Shown piece after piece: positions 35,656 through 43,227 of a DNA stretch of 46,554 nt (its first letter is position 1; each line of letters begins with the position of its first letter). The position numbers and the translations under genes were made by a program. The notes beneath the pieces are model-generated. The model made no database searches, had not been told where the DNA came from, and saw only the letters and a list, made by a program, of their open reading frames with translations. Origin of the DNA: an uncultured Caryophanales bacterium (lineage in GTDB: Bacteria > Bacillota_I > Bacilli_A > Izemoplasmatales > Hujiaoplasmataceae); the NCBI GenBank assembly GCA_937958685.1, contig CALGNF010000140.1, forward strand, positions 1 through 46,554, in the 5' to 3' direction.

Positions 35656-36213
35656 TCAGGCGCTGAAGAGGAGATGAAAGGCGTAAGCTCCGGAGAACGA
35701 CTTGACATCGATCTCCGCCAGGGCAATGAAGTGGTCGATCCGGTAGTTGAGCGTGTTGCGGTGCATGTACATCGTCTTGGCGGCGACGCTTTGGTTCAGG
35801 TTCGCCTTGATGAATCCCTGGATCGTCTGGATCGTCTCGGCGCCGAACACGTTGTAATAATAGTTGCGCAGTTTCGTGCGTGCCTCCATGAATCCTTCCA
35901 GGACGAGTTTTGGGATCAGGGTCGCAATCGTGAAGACGCCGAAGCCCAGCTTGGGGAGCAATCCGACGAGCGGGGCGGGATCGAAGTTGGGCGTCTTTGG
36001 CTCGAGAAAGACAGCGATGTCGACCATCAGTTCCTCCAGACATTTCTCCCGGAGGTGCTGGAAGTCGAGTTCGGTATCGAAACCGTCTTGGACCATGGTC
36101 ACGTGCTGACCGCTGATTTTTCGCAGACTGAGGGTGTCATACCCACGCAAAAAGGAAACCAGGGTTTCCATGTCGGCGGTTTTTGCATAAAGGTGGATCG
36201 TCGTCGGTTTCAC
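35656..36213 (-). CDS. PucR-type helix-turn-helix regulator
   Basis: 185 aa. The C-terminal part matches the PucR C-terminal HTH: QTIQGFIKANLNQSVAAKTM, then MHRNTLNYRIDHF, which holds the conserved HrNTvxYRl core. The final VKSFSGAYAFHLLFS closes the domain. The N-terminal ~110 residues are unassigned and may sense a ligand. The position just before the orphan sugar ATPase suggests a role in carbohydrate-uptake control, which is inference. The start appears to be GTG at 36213, downstream of GGGGGAA. It is separated from darA by a terminator. Confidence 0.8.
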   Translation of the reverse strand: MKPTTIHLYAKTADMETLVSFLRGYDTLSLRKISGQHVTMVQDGFDTELDFQHLREKCLEELMVDIAVFLEPKTPNFDPAPLVGLLPKLGFGVFTIATLIPKLVLEGFMEARTKLRNYYYNVFGAETIQTIQGFIKANLNQSVAAKTMYMHRNTLNYRIDHFIALAEIDVKSFSGAYAFHLLFSA

Positions 36214-36261
36214 AATTTGATTCCCCCGAAGTCATCCCGAGGTTACGCTGCCGTCGGTCCT

Positions 36262-36293
36262 CAAAAAGAAGACCGGCTGCTGTCGTTGCCGGT
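36262..36293 (-). terminator. Terminator of darA
   Basis: ACCGGC/GCCGGT (36293-36288, 36277-36272 on the minus strand) with a 10-nt loop, followed by CTTCTTTTTG. Confidence 0.8.
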
Positions 36294-36306
36294 CGGGTAA
36301 GTCAAG

Positions 36307-36630
36307 TCAGGCCTTGATGAACTGGTCGACGTTGAGGACGAAGATCGTCGCGCCTCCCACTTGGACTTCAACGGGCGTCGAGGAAAAGATTCCGAATTCG
36401 CTCGAGATGGCGTTGGGGACCAGTTTGGTCCGGCGCCGGGAAGTCTCGGAAATGACCTGGATGCACTTGTCGAGCATCTCGTCCTGGCAGCCGATGATGA
36501 CTGTTGTGTTGCCGCTCATCAAAAAACCGCCGGTCGTTGCCAGTTTTGTCACGAAGAAGTTCTCTTTGATCAGCGTCTTGATGACTTTGCTGGCATCTTC
36601 GTTAGCCACGATTGCCATCACCAATTTCAT
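36307..36630 (-). CDS. darA: Cyclic-di-AMP receptor DarA (PstA), PII-like
   Basis: A 107-aa PII-like protein that binds cyclic di-AMP as a trimer. It starts MKLVMAIVANEDASKVIKTL and contains ATTGGFLMSGNTTVIIG and VGGATIFVLNVDQF, which match the family (PF06153), including the ligand-contacting TTGGFL loop. Its downstream target is unknown in all species studied to my knowledge. The usual neighbours in Bacilli (tmk, holB) are not here. It is a single-gene unit with its own promoter and terminator. Confidence 0.93.
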   Translation of the reverse strand: MKLVMAIVANEDASKVIKTLIKENFFVTKLATTGGFLMSGNTTVIIGCQDEMLDKCIQVISETSRRRTKLVPNAISSEFGIFSSTPVEVQVGGATIFVLNVDQFIKA

Positions 36631-36653
36631 GAGACATCACCGCCTTCCGTTTC

Positions 36654-36682
36654 ATTTTAGCACAGCCATGCGGCAATTTAAA
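36654..36682 (-). promoter_or_regulatory. Promoter of darA
   Basis: TTTAAA (36682-36677), 17-nt spacer and TAAAAT (36659-36654) with TG extension (TGCTAAAAT) on the minus strand. Confidence 0.6.
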
Positions 36683-36693
36683 GGGATTATGCC

Positions 36694-36719
36694 AAAAAAA
36701 CACCGCCAAATGTCGGTGT
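36694..36719 (-). terminator. Terminator of the suf operon
   Basis: ACACCG/CGGTGT (36719-36714, 36705-36700 on the minus strand) with an 8-nt loop, followed by seven U. Lies just after the sufB stop. Confidence 0.92.
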
Positions 36720-36725
36720 TTTTGT

Positions 36726-38135
36726 CTAGCCGATCGCTCCCGTCATCTCGAGTTTGATCAGCTGGTTGAGTTCAACAGCATATTCCATCGGCAATTCCCG
36801 GGAGAAAGGCTCGATGAAACCCATGACGATCAGTTCCGTCGCCTCGGCTTCCGAAAGCCCCCGCGACATCAGATAGAACAATTGTTCCTCGCTGACTTTG
36901 GAAACGGTGGCCTCGTGCTCGATCTGCCCCTTGAAATTCTTGACGATATTCACGGGCAAGGTGTCGGAGGCCGATTCACCGTCGATCAGGATCGTGTCGC
37001 ACTGGACCTTGCTGCGGGCGCCCAAGGCGGAGGAAGCCTGGCTGACCAGCCCGCGGTAGTTGACTTTGCCGCCCTTGGTCGCAATTGACTTGGAGATGAT
37101 CGTCGATGCCGTGTTCCTGCCGATGTGGATCATCTTCGCACCAGTGTCCTGGTGCTGCCCGCGGCCGGCGAAGGCGATCGAGATCGTCGTGCCCCGGGCA
37201 TAATCGCCCCGGAGGATGCAACTGGGATATTTCATGTTCAAGCCGGAGCCGATGTTGCCATCGATCCACTCCATGTGGCCGTAGTTGCCGACGACAGCCC
37301 GTTTGGTGACGAGATTGACGATGTTGTTCGACCAGTTCTGGACCGTGGAGTAGCGGCAGTAGGCGTTGTCCTTGACGAAGATCTCGACGACGGCGGCATG
37401 CAAAGAATCGCTCGAATAGATCGGTGCGGTGCAACCCTCGACGTAGTTCAAAGAGGCGCCGTCCTCGACGATGATCAGCGTGCGCTCGAACTGGCCCATC
37501 TTCTCGGTGTTGATCCGGAAATACGATTGCAGGGGCTTGTCCACCTTGACGCCCTTGGGGACATAGATGAACGAGCCGCCGCTCCATACGGCGGTGTTGA
37601 GCGCGGCGTATTTGTTGTCGCGGTAACCGACCGCCTTTGTGAAATAGGTCTTGAACAGTTCAGGAAATTCTCTCAAGGCAGAATCGGTGTCCAGGAAAAT
37701 GACACCCCGATCGGTCAGTTCCGCAAGCGTGTTGTGGTAAACCGCTTCGGAATCGAACTGGGAGGTAAGACCAGCCAGATACTTCTGTTCGGTTTCGGGG
37801 ATCCCGAGTTTGGCGAACGTGTCCTTGATCGCCTCCGGGACGTCATCCCAGGTCGCGCCGACGTGGTCACTGGCCTTGAGATAGTAGATGATGTCCGCAA
37901 AATCGATGAAGGAAAGGTCCGGACCCCAGTTGGGGTTGGCGATCGTCATGAACGATTTATAGGCTTCCACCCGGATTTCAGTCATCCATGCGGGTTCGCT
38001 CTTGATGCGGGAGATGTCTCTGACGATCGCCTCGGAAATGCCCTTGGGAGTCTGATAGATGGTTTTGGCTTCTGTTTGGAAGCCGTATTTGTAGTCGGAG
38101 ACGATGTTGGCGATGTCTTTTTTCTTGTCTGCCAT
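36726..38135 (-). CDS. sufB: Fe-S cluster scaffold protein SufB
   Basis: A subunit of the SufBC2D scaffold on which [Fe-S] clusters are built. The 469-aa protein starts [20 protein letters not shown] and includes YIPKGVKV-type [39 protein letters not shown] and the C-terminal [19 protein letters not shown]. It contains the conserved Cys of the VEGCTAP block. It starts 1 nt after the sufU stop, so translation is coupled, and it is last in sufC-D-S-U-B. Confidence 0.97.
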   Translation of the reverse strand: MADKKKDIANIVSDYKYGFQTEAKTIYQTPKGISEAIVRDISRIKSEPAWMTEIRVEAYKSFMTIANPNWGPDLSFIDFADIIYYLKASDHVGATWDDVPEAIKDTFAKLGIPETEQKYLAGLTSQFDSEAVYHNTLAELTDRGVIFLDTDSALREFPELFKTYFTKAVGYRDNKYAALNTAVWSGGSFIYVPKGVKVDKPLQSYFRINTEKMGQFERTLIIVEDGASLNYVEGCTAPIYSSDSLHAAVVEIFVKDNAYCRYSTVQNWSNNIVNLVTKRAVVGNYGHMEWIDGNIGSGLNMKYPSCILRGDYARGTTISIAFAGRGQHQDTGAKMIHIGRNTASTIISKSIATKGGKVNYRGLVSQASSALGARSKVQCDTILIDGESASDTLPVNIVKNFKGQIEHEATVSKVSEEQLFYLMSRGLSEAEATELIVMGFIEPFSRELPMEYAVELNQLIKLEMTGAIG

Positions 38136-38136
38136 C

Positions 38137-38568
38137 TCATTCGTCCTCCTTGATGGTTTCCAGAAAAGCCAGCCAGGCGATCGAGGCGCACTTGGTGCGG
38201 GCGGGAAACAGCCGCACGCCTTGGAAGACTTCGGCCTCGCCGAGATCGACGTCCTCGTCGAAGGGTTCGTTCCTGACCATCGCGACGTAGGCCTTGGCCG
38301 TCTTTTCAGCTTTGGCCACCGGTAGTCCCAGCATCGTTTCGGTCAAGACCGAGGCCGAGGCGCAACAGATGCTGCAGCCGGTGCCTTCATGCCGGCAAAG
38401 CACGACATGGCCGGCTTCCACTTTTGTCTGGATCGTGACATCATCGCCGCAACTCGGGTTCTTGTAGCGGTAGCTGCGGGCGCCGGAAACATCCAAAAGC
38501 CCCTTGTTGCGGGGGTGTTTGAAGTGTTCGAGAATGATTTCGCGGTACAGGTTTTCGAGTTGAGCCAA
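38137..38568 (-). CDS. sufU: Sulfur-transfer protein SufU
   Basis: Accepts sulfur from SufS and passes it to SufB; a zinc protein in Gram-positive bacteria. The 143-aa protein has [20 protein letters not shown], then [19 protein letters not shown], and [10 protein letters not shown], giving the three zinc-ligand cysteines plus extras (the family has GxxCxI and a third C). The start is TTG at 38568, 5 nt after AGGTG. It follows sufS by 8 nt. Confidence 0.95.
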   Translation of the reverse strand: MAQLENLYREIILEHFKHPRNKGLLDVSGARSYRYKNPSCGDDVTIQTKVEAGHVVLCRHEGTGCSICCASASVLTETMLGLPVAKAEKTAKAYVAMVRNEPFDEDVDLGEAEVFQGVRLFPARTKCASIAWLAFLETIKEDE

Positions 38569-38576
38569 AATATCAC

Positions 38577-39776
38577 CTAAAATCCGAGTTTGCGGAAGAA
38601 TGCGATCGCCTCGCGCGTCACTTGCAGGAAACGGTCGGCATCCTCATAATCCGAATAGAGATGGAAAGAAGCCCTGAGGCTGGAGTCGATGCCAAGAAAG
38701 CCGCTCACGAGCTGGGCGCAGTGATGACCTGATCTAAGCATGACGCCCTGCTCCGCATAATACGAGACGGCATCGTGCGACGGCACGCCCGTGAGGTTGA
38801 ACGTGATGATGCCCTTGTCGGTGTCCGGGTTGTAGATTGAAAGTCCCTCAAGTTTCTTGAGTTGCGCGTAGGTGAAGCGGTAGAGTTGCTTGATGTGCCG
38901 GTCGATCGCTTCCAATCCGACCCTTTTCAGATAGCGCACGGCCTCGCCCAGACCGATGGCGCTTGCCACCGGCATCGTGCCGGCTTCGAATCTGTAGGGC
39001 GCATCCTTCCAAACGACTTCGGTCTTGGTGACAAAATCGTTCATGTCGCCGCCAAAGGCGACCGGGTCCAGTTGATTGAGAAGCTGGCGCCGGCCAAAGA
39101 GCACGCCGATTCCCGTCGGACCCAGCATCTTGTGGCCGGAAAACGCCAGAAAGTCGACACCGAGCATCCGTACGTCGAGTGCTTCCGAATAGATCGACTG
39201 CGCGCAGTCGATGACGGTGATCGCGCCTTGGCTTCTGGCAAGGTCGATGATCGGTTGGATCGGCGTCAGATAGCCCATGACGTTCGAGACGTGCGTCAGG
39301 GCGACGACCTTGGTTTTCGCCGTCAACACCGAGATAAATCCCTCAAGCGTGATCCTGCCGGTCTCGGTGAGCGGGATGAACCGCAAGCTGGCGCCGGTCG
39401 CTTCGGCGACCTGTCGCCAGGGAAGGTAGGAGGAATGGTGTTCGAGTTCGGAAGTGATGATCTCATCGCCAGGGCCAAGGAATTTTCCATAGGCGGACGC
39501 CACGAGGTTGAGCGCGTCGGTCGCACCGCGCGTGAAGACGATCTCGTCGCTATCGGCATTGATCAGGGTTGCGACTTCCCTTCGGGCGGCCTCATACAGA
39601 TTCGTCGCGGTGAGGCTTTCCTCATAGAGGCTGCGGTGGATGTTCACGCTAAGGTCACGATAATATCCGGTGACGGCGTCGATTACGCTTTGGGGTTTCA
39701 AACTCATCGCTGCGGAATCAAGATAGGTCCTGCCCGGCTTCAGTTGCGGAAAATCGGCACGCCAGGGATTTTTCAT
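38577..39776 (-). CDS. sufS: Cysteine desulfurase SufS
   Basis: A PLP enzyme that takes sulfur from cysteine and hands it to SufU. The 399-aa protein shows the PLP-lysine region FSGHKMLGPTGIGVLFG, upstream EHHSSYLPW, and the active-site cysteine loop RSGHHCAQL near the C-terminus. It is of group II (SufS type), with a short catalytic loop. It overlaps sufD by 4 nt (ATGA). It may also supply sulfur to ThiI. Confidence 0.97.
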   Translation of the reverse strand: MKNPWRADFPQLKPGRTYLDSAAMSLKPQSVIDAVTGYYRDLSVNIHRSLYEESLTATNLYEAARREVATLINADSDEIVFTRGATDALNLVASAYGKFLGPGDEIITSELEHHSSYLPWRQVAEATGASLRFIPLTETGRITLEGFISVLTAKTKVVALTHVSNVMGYLTPIQPIIDLARSQGAITVIDCAQSIYSEALDVRMLGVDFLAFSGHKMLGPTGIGVLFGRRQLLNQLDPVAFGGDMNDFVTKTEVVWKDAPYRFEAGTMPVASAIGLGEAVRYLKRVGLEAIDRHIKQLYRFTYAQLKKLEGLSIYNPDTDKGIITFNLTGVPSHDAVSYYAEQGVMLRSGHHCAQLVSGFLGIDSSLRASFHLYSDYEDADRFLQVTREAIAFFRKLGF

Positions 39777-40684
39777 ACGATACCGGCTCCTTTGATTTTG
39801 GCTTCGATCAACGTGGCAATACCGGCGGCGATATCAGGATCGCCGACGGCATCAAGCAGCGGACCAACATACCCGGAAACGATGAGTCTCTTGGCCTCGC
39901 TCTCAGATAACCCGCGGCTTTGGAGATAGAACAGCTCGTCCTCGTTGACTTGACCGATGGCGGCGCCGTGGGCGGCGATGACATCATATTCGTCGATCAG
40001 GAGTTTCGGATCGGCTTCAATCTCGGCATGCTCACCGAAGATCAGTCCGCGGTTGAACTGCGTGCAGGCGGAGGCGCTGTGGCCTTTGGCGATCGCGCCC
40101 TCGACGTCGTATTTCAGCTTCGCTCCGTCCACGGCGATCAGATAGTTTTCCAGTTCGGAAACCGTGCTTTTCGCCAAATGGCGAACCGCCTGGTGTCTGC
40201 TGGTTGAGTCAAGGCCGGCGCCGATCTGGAGCGTCCGGTGATAGATGTTGGCGCCTTCGCCCTGAAGTTGGTAGATATCGGTAAGTTCCAAGCGACCCTC
40301 GTGGAGGATGCAGTCGTCGATCCTCAATTTTGCCCGGTCCTGAAGGTTGGCTGTCAAAGTCACTTTTAGAGGGGTCTTCGCGTGGGACAGGAATGCTTGC
40401 GTCATCTTCACGGAAGCGTCTTCCTCCAGTTCGAAAGCCAACCGAAGCGGTTGGATCGCCTCCTCGAGGATGATGAGACGAAGCGTCGTGAGCGTTTTGT
40501 TCCGGAACCGGAAGACAAGCGGTTCCAACCGGTCGGCGGCAACAACGATGATATTCAGCGGATGGTCGGCGCCGGCCGAAAAAACGTAGCCGTCGGCTGT
40601 TTCCTCCAACCGGCTGTAGGCGACGTTGTCATGATCGAGAATCAAGGCGTTGTCGCTGCGGCTGGCGAGGTCGGCGAGGGTCAC
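39773..40684 (-). CDS. sufD: Fe-S scaffold subunit SufD
   Basis: 303 aa. A SufB-like beta-helix protein that completes SufBC2D. It contains HAKTPLKVTLTANLQDRAKL, RHQAVRHLAKSTVSELENYL, and the C-terminal LQSRGLSESEAKRLIVSGYV, which parallels SufB. It is shorter than E. coli SufD (423 aa) at the N-terminus. The frame extends to 40720, but the GTG at 40684 overlaps the sufC stop (GTGA) and has GGGAG upstream, so I take it as the start. Confidence 0.9.
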   Translation of the reverse strand: MTLADLASRSDNALILDHDNVAYSRLEETADGYVFSAGADHPLNIIVVAADRLEPLVFRFRNKTLTTLRLIILEEAIQPLRLAFELEEDASVKMTQAFLSHAKTPLKVTLTANLQDRAKLRIDDCILHEGRLELTDIYQLQGEGANIYHRTLQIGAGLDSTSRHQAVRHLAKSTVSELENYLIAVDGAKLKYDVEGAIAKGHSASACTQFNRGLIFGEHAEIEADPKLLIDEYDVIAAHGAAIGQVNEDELFYLQSRGLSESEAKRLIVSGYVGPLLDAVGDPDIAAGIATLIEAKIKGAGIV

Positions 40685-41511
40685 AATTTGTCTCCCGGGC
40701 TCAGCGTCTTGGCGGCGCAACTGCCCAGCGAATACTGGATTTTCTGCTCCTCCAACTCGTCGATGCCGAGTTCGGCCTTCAGCCAGTCATAGCCCTCGGT
40801 ATCGATCTTGCGGATCAGTTCCGCCCCGCCGGATTTGACGATCCGACCCTTGATCATGATATGCACGTGGTCGGCTGTCAGGTAATCGAGCAGCCGCTCG
40901 TAGTGGGTGATGAGGATCAGCCCCAGCTCGGGCGATTTCATGTTTGTGACGTATTCGCCGACGAGTTTGAGCGCATCGACGTCGAGTCCCGAGTCAATCT
41001 CGTCAAGAAAGGCGATCTTGGGGTTGATCAGGGACATCTGCAAAATCTCGTTGCGTTTCTTCTCGCCGCCGGAAAAACCCTGGTTGAGAAAGCGGTGGGA
41101 GAGGCCTTCACCCATGTTCAGGGCTTTGGCGGCGGCTTCAAAACGGAGGATGAATTTGCCGATCCTGAGATGCTCGTCCGCTTGCAGGCGTGCCGAAACG
41201 GCGGTTTTGACAAAGTCAAAATTGGTGACACCGGGAACCTCGATTGGGTTCTGCATCGCCAAAAACAGGCCTTTGCGGCTGCGTTGGTCCACTTTCAGAT
41301 CCAAGATGCTTTCGCCGTCGAGCAAGATGTCGCCCGCCTCGATCCGGTAACGGGGGTGTCCCATGACGATGGCTGCTAAAGTTGATTTCCCTGTGCCGTT
41401 CGGACCCATGATCGCATGGGTTTCGCCGCCTCTTACGACGAGGTCGACCCCATTCAGGATCCGCTGTCCCTCGATCGAGGCGACCAGGTTTCTGATCTCG
41501 AGAATTGCCAT
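40681..41511 (-). CDS. sufC: Fe-S assembly ATPase SufC
   Basis: The ABC-type ATPase of the SufBC2D complex. The 276-aa protein has Walker A GPNGTGKST, then the Suf-specific LAMQNPIEVPGV Q-loop region, signature FSGGEKKRNEILQM, and Walker B KIAFLDEIDSGLD. About 24 residues (EEQKIQYSLGSCAAKTLSPG and on) extend beyond the usual C-terminus; I have not seen this tail in SufC from other species. GGGGAG precedes the ATG at 41511. It is the first gene of the operon. Confidence 0.96.
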   Translation of the reverse strand: MAILEIRNLVASIEGQRILNGVDLVVRGGETHAIMGPNGTGKSTLAAIVMGHPRYRIEAGDILLDGESILDLKVDQRSRKGLFLAMQNPIEVPGVTNFDFVKTAVSARLQADEHLRIGKFILRFEAAAKALNMGEGLSHRFLNQGFSGGEKKRNEILQMSLINPKIAFLDEIDSGLDVDALKLVGEYVTNMKSPELGLILITHYERLLDYLTADHVHIMIKGRIVKSGGAELIRKIDTEGYDWLKAELGIDELEEQKIQYSLGSCAAKTLSPGDKL

Positions 41512-41537
41512 TGCTTAATCTCCCCTTTGCCACACTT

Positions 41538-41566
41538 ATTTTACCGCATTTCGCCAAGATATGCAA
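41538..41566 (-). promoter_or_regulatory. Sigma-A promoter of the suf operon
   Basis: TTGCAT (41566-41561), 17-nt spacer, TAAAAT (41543-41538) on the minus strand. The start is expected near 41531, a leader of about 20 nt. I see no extra operator. Confidence 0.75.
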
Positions 41567-41592
41567 AGAATGTCACTGTTTATTTTCCCCGT

Positions 41593-41612
41593 AAAAAAGA
41601 GCCTTGCGGCTC
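41593..41612 (-). terminator. Terminator of the mgtC-like gene
   Basis: GAGCC-GCAA-GGCTC (41612-41599 on the minus strand) followed by six U. Confidence 0.9.
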
Positions 41613-41616
41613 AATT

Positions 41617-42159
41617 CTACTTTTCGACGACCTCAGATCCGATAATGTCGGGACTTTTGGTATGCTTGATGGCGGTTAGTTCCAGCAATTTGCGGAACCC
41701 GGTGAGGAACAGGAAGGAAAACAGGCTCAGGATGATGCCGAGAACATAGGCTCCCATGCCGAAACAGACGCCGATCATCGCGGCGAGAAACAAGGTCGCC
41801 GCCGTCGTGAGTCCGTAGATGCCGTTAGAGGTTTTGAGAATCGTGCCGGCGCCCAGGAAGCCGACACCCGTCACGACTTGGGCGATGATGCGTTGCCGTT
41901 CCAAATTGACCGCAACCCCGGCCTCCGCGAGCCCGACAGCCAGTCCGAGCGCCTGTTGGTAGAGCGCATCCTGCAAGATCGCGATCCCGCAGGCACCGAA
42001 GGCGACCATGAGATGGGTCGTGACACCGGCGATTTTGTGGCGCATCTGCCGCTCGATGCCGATCAGACCGACAAAGAAGGCTGTGAGGGCCATCCGCAGC
42101 AGCATGTCCCAAAAACTGGGTCCATCAGTCAGAAAATTGTCAAAGACAGAGAGCGTCAA
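41617..42159 (-). CDS. MgtC/SapB-family membrane protein
   Basis: 180 aa with four to five membrane segments. The MgtC core reads LIGIERQMRHKIAGVTTHLM, then GAGTILKTSNGIYGLTTAAT with the expected small-residue turns. MgtC proteins affect magnesium limitation, pH and membrane potential, and often inhibit the F-type ATPase. The C-terminal regulatory domain of Salmonella MgtC is absent. The frame opens with a GTG at 42168, which is part of the ribosome site AGGTGAT, so the TTG at 42159 is the better start. Its leader is too short for an M-box riboswitch. Confidence 0.88.
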   Translation of the reverse strand: MTLSVFDNFLTDGPSFWDMLLRMALTAFFVGLIGIERQMRHKIAGVTTHLMVAFGACGIAILQDALYQQALGLAVGLAEAGVAVNLERQRIIAQVVTGVGFLGAGTILKTSNGIYGLTTAATLFLAAMIGVCFGMGAYVLGIILSLFSFLFLTGFRKLLELTAIKHTKSPDIIGSEVVEK

Positions 42160-42218
42160 GGTGATCACCTGATTTCCGATAAGTTTACAAAAAGAAAGCG
42201 TTTACTATGTGAATACGT

Positions 42219-42247
42219 ATTATAGCAGATGTGCAAGCCGATTTCAA
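42219..42247 (-). promoter_or_regulatory. Sigma-A promoter of the mgtC-like gene
   Basis: TTGAAA (42247-42242), 17-nt spacer, TATAAT (42224-42219) on the minus strand. The ~50-nt leader contains a direct repeat of GTAAAC about 17 nt apart. Confidence 0.82.
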
Positions 42248-42260
42248 CAACAACCAGAAG

Positions 42261-42283
42261 AAAAAAGTCCGATCTTGCGGACT
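42261..42283 (-). terminator. Terminator of the CDF transporter gene
   Basis: AGTCCG/CGGACT (42283-42278, 42271-42266 on the minus strand) with a 6-nt loop and a U-rich tail. The stem begins in the TGA stop codon of the CDF gene. Confidence 0.85.
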
Positions 42284-43173
42284 CATTCCTCGTAGGGATT
42301 GACATGGACCATGCAGTGCTTGACGCCGATGATGCGTTTCTCGACTTCGTCGTGGATCCGGTGGGCGATCTTGTGGGCGGCTGCCAACGATAGGTTTTTG
42401 GCGACGGCGATCTCGATGTCGACATAGGTCTTCATCCCGAATTGGCGGGTCTTGAGATCATCGATCCGCTTGACATCCGGATCGGCCATGACGAGGGTTT
42501 CGATCTGGGCCACGGTGTTTTGGTCCGCGGCCTCATCGACGACTTGGCTGAAACCGCCCTTGATGATCTTGAAGGCGAGCCGGGTGATGAAAAGACAGAT
42601 CAGAATCGCCGCCAGCGGCTCGAGATAGACGAGTCCGAGCATGGCGCCGCCGATGCCGATCAGGGCGCCGCTTGTTGCCAGGACGTCGGAACGGTTGTCG
42701 AGGGCGATGGCGTGCAGCGCCGCCGAGCGCGCCTTGACGGCATTTCTTTTGGTCAAGTGGTACATCGCCTCCTTGACGACGATCGTGACCACCGCGGCGA
42801 TCAGCGCCAGCGGTTTCGGCGTGGCGATCGGCACCGAGTTCACAAAGAAGTCATAGAGCATCCGGATGGCGTATTTGCCGATCTCGAAGGCGGTGATGAC
42901 GAGCGCCATGCCGATGAAGACGGCGATCATCGCGTCGAATTTCTCATGGCCGTAGGGATGACCCTCGTCTTTCTCCTTGCGGGACATCCGGCCGACGATC
43001 ATCACGGCCAGATTGGTCACCACGTCGCTTAAGGAATTGACGGCGTCGGTTACCATCGCCGTCGAATTGCCGAGCAGGCCGGCGGCGAGTTTGAGCACGG
43101 CCAAAAGGCCGTTGGCGAGCATCGTCCAGAGCGAGGTGCGTCCGATCGTCTTTTTTTCGGTTTCCAGCGTCAT
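42283..43173 (-). CDS. Cation diffusion facilitator (CDF) metal efflux protein
   Basis: A 296-aa metal:H+ antiporter with six membrane segments and a cytoplasmic C-terminal ferredoxin-like domain. Metal-site motifs are DAVNSLSDV in the second segment and HAIALDNRSD in the fifth. HPYGHEKFD follows the second segment. The first site has N where Zn-type proteins often have H, which may favour Mn or Fe (inference). GGAGGT precedes the ATG at 43173. A terminator separates it from the foldase gene, and I see no separate promoter. Confidence 0.92.
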   Translation of the reverse strand: MTLETEKKTIGRTSLWTMLANGLLAVLKLAAGLLGNSTAMVTDAVNSLSDVVTNLAVMIVGRMSRKEKDEGHPYGHEKFDAMIAVFIGMALVITAFEIGKYAIRMLYDFFVNSVPIATPKPLALIAAVVTIVVKEAMYHLTKRNAVKARSAALHAIALDNRSDVLATSGALIGIGGAMLGLVYLEPLAAILICLFITRLAFKIIKGGFSQVVDEAADQNTVAQIETLVMADPDVKRIDDLKTRQFGMKTYVDIEIAVAKNLSLAAAHKIAHRIHDEVEKRIIGVKHCMVHVNPYEE

Positions 43174-43186
43174 TGTGAACCTCCGC

Positions 43187-43216
43187 TAAAGGAAACGTGC
43201 GGGACTTGCCCGCACG
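43187..43216 (-). terminator. Terminator of the foldase-like lipoprotein gene
   Basis: CGTGCGGG/CCCGCACG (43216-43209, 43203-43196 on the minus strand) with a 5-nt loop, then TTTCCTTTA. With no visible promoter after it, the CDF gene may depend on read-through. Confidence 0.82.
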
Positions 43217-43227
43217 GATTTCAATTA

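Noticed and set aside
42160..42218. M-box magnesium riboswitch before the mgtC-like gene
   Set aside because: The leader is about 50 nt, far shorter than an M-box, and AT-rich without stems.
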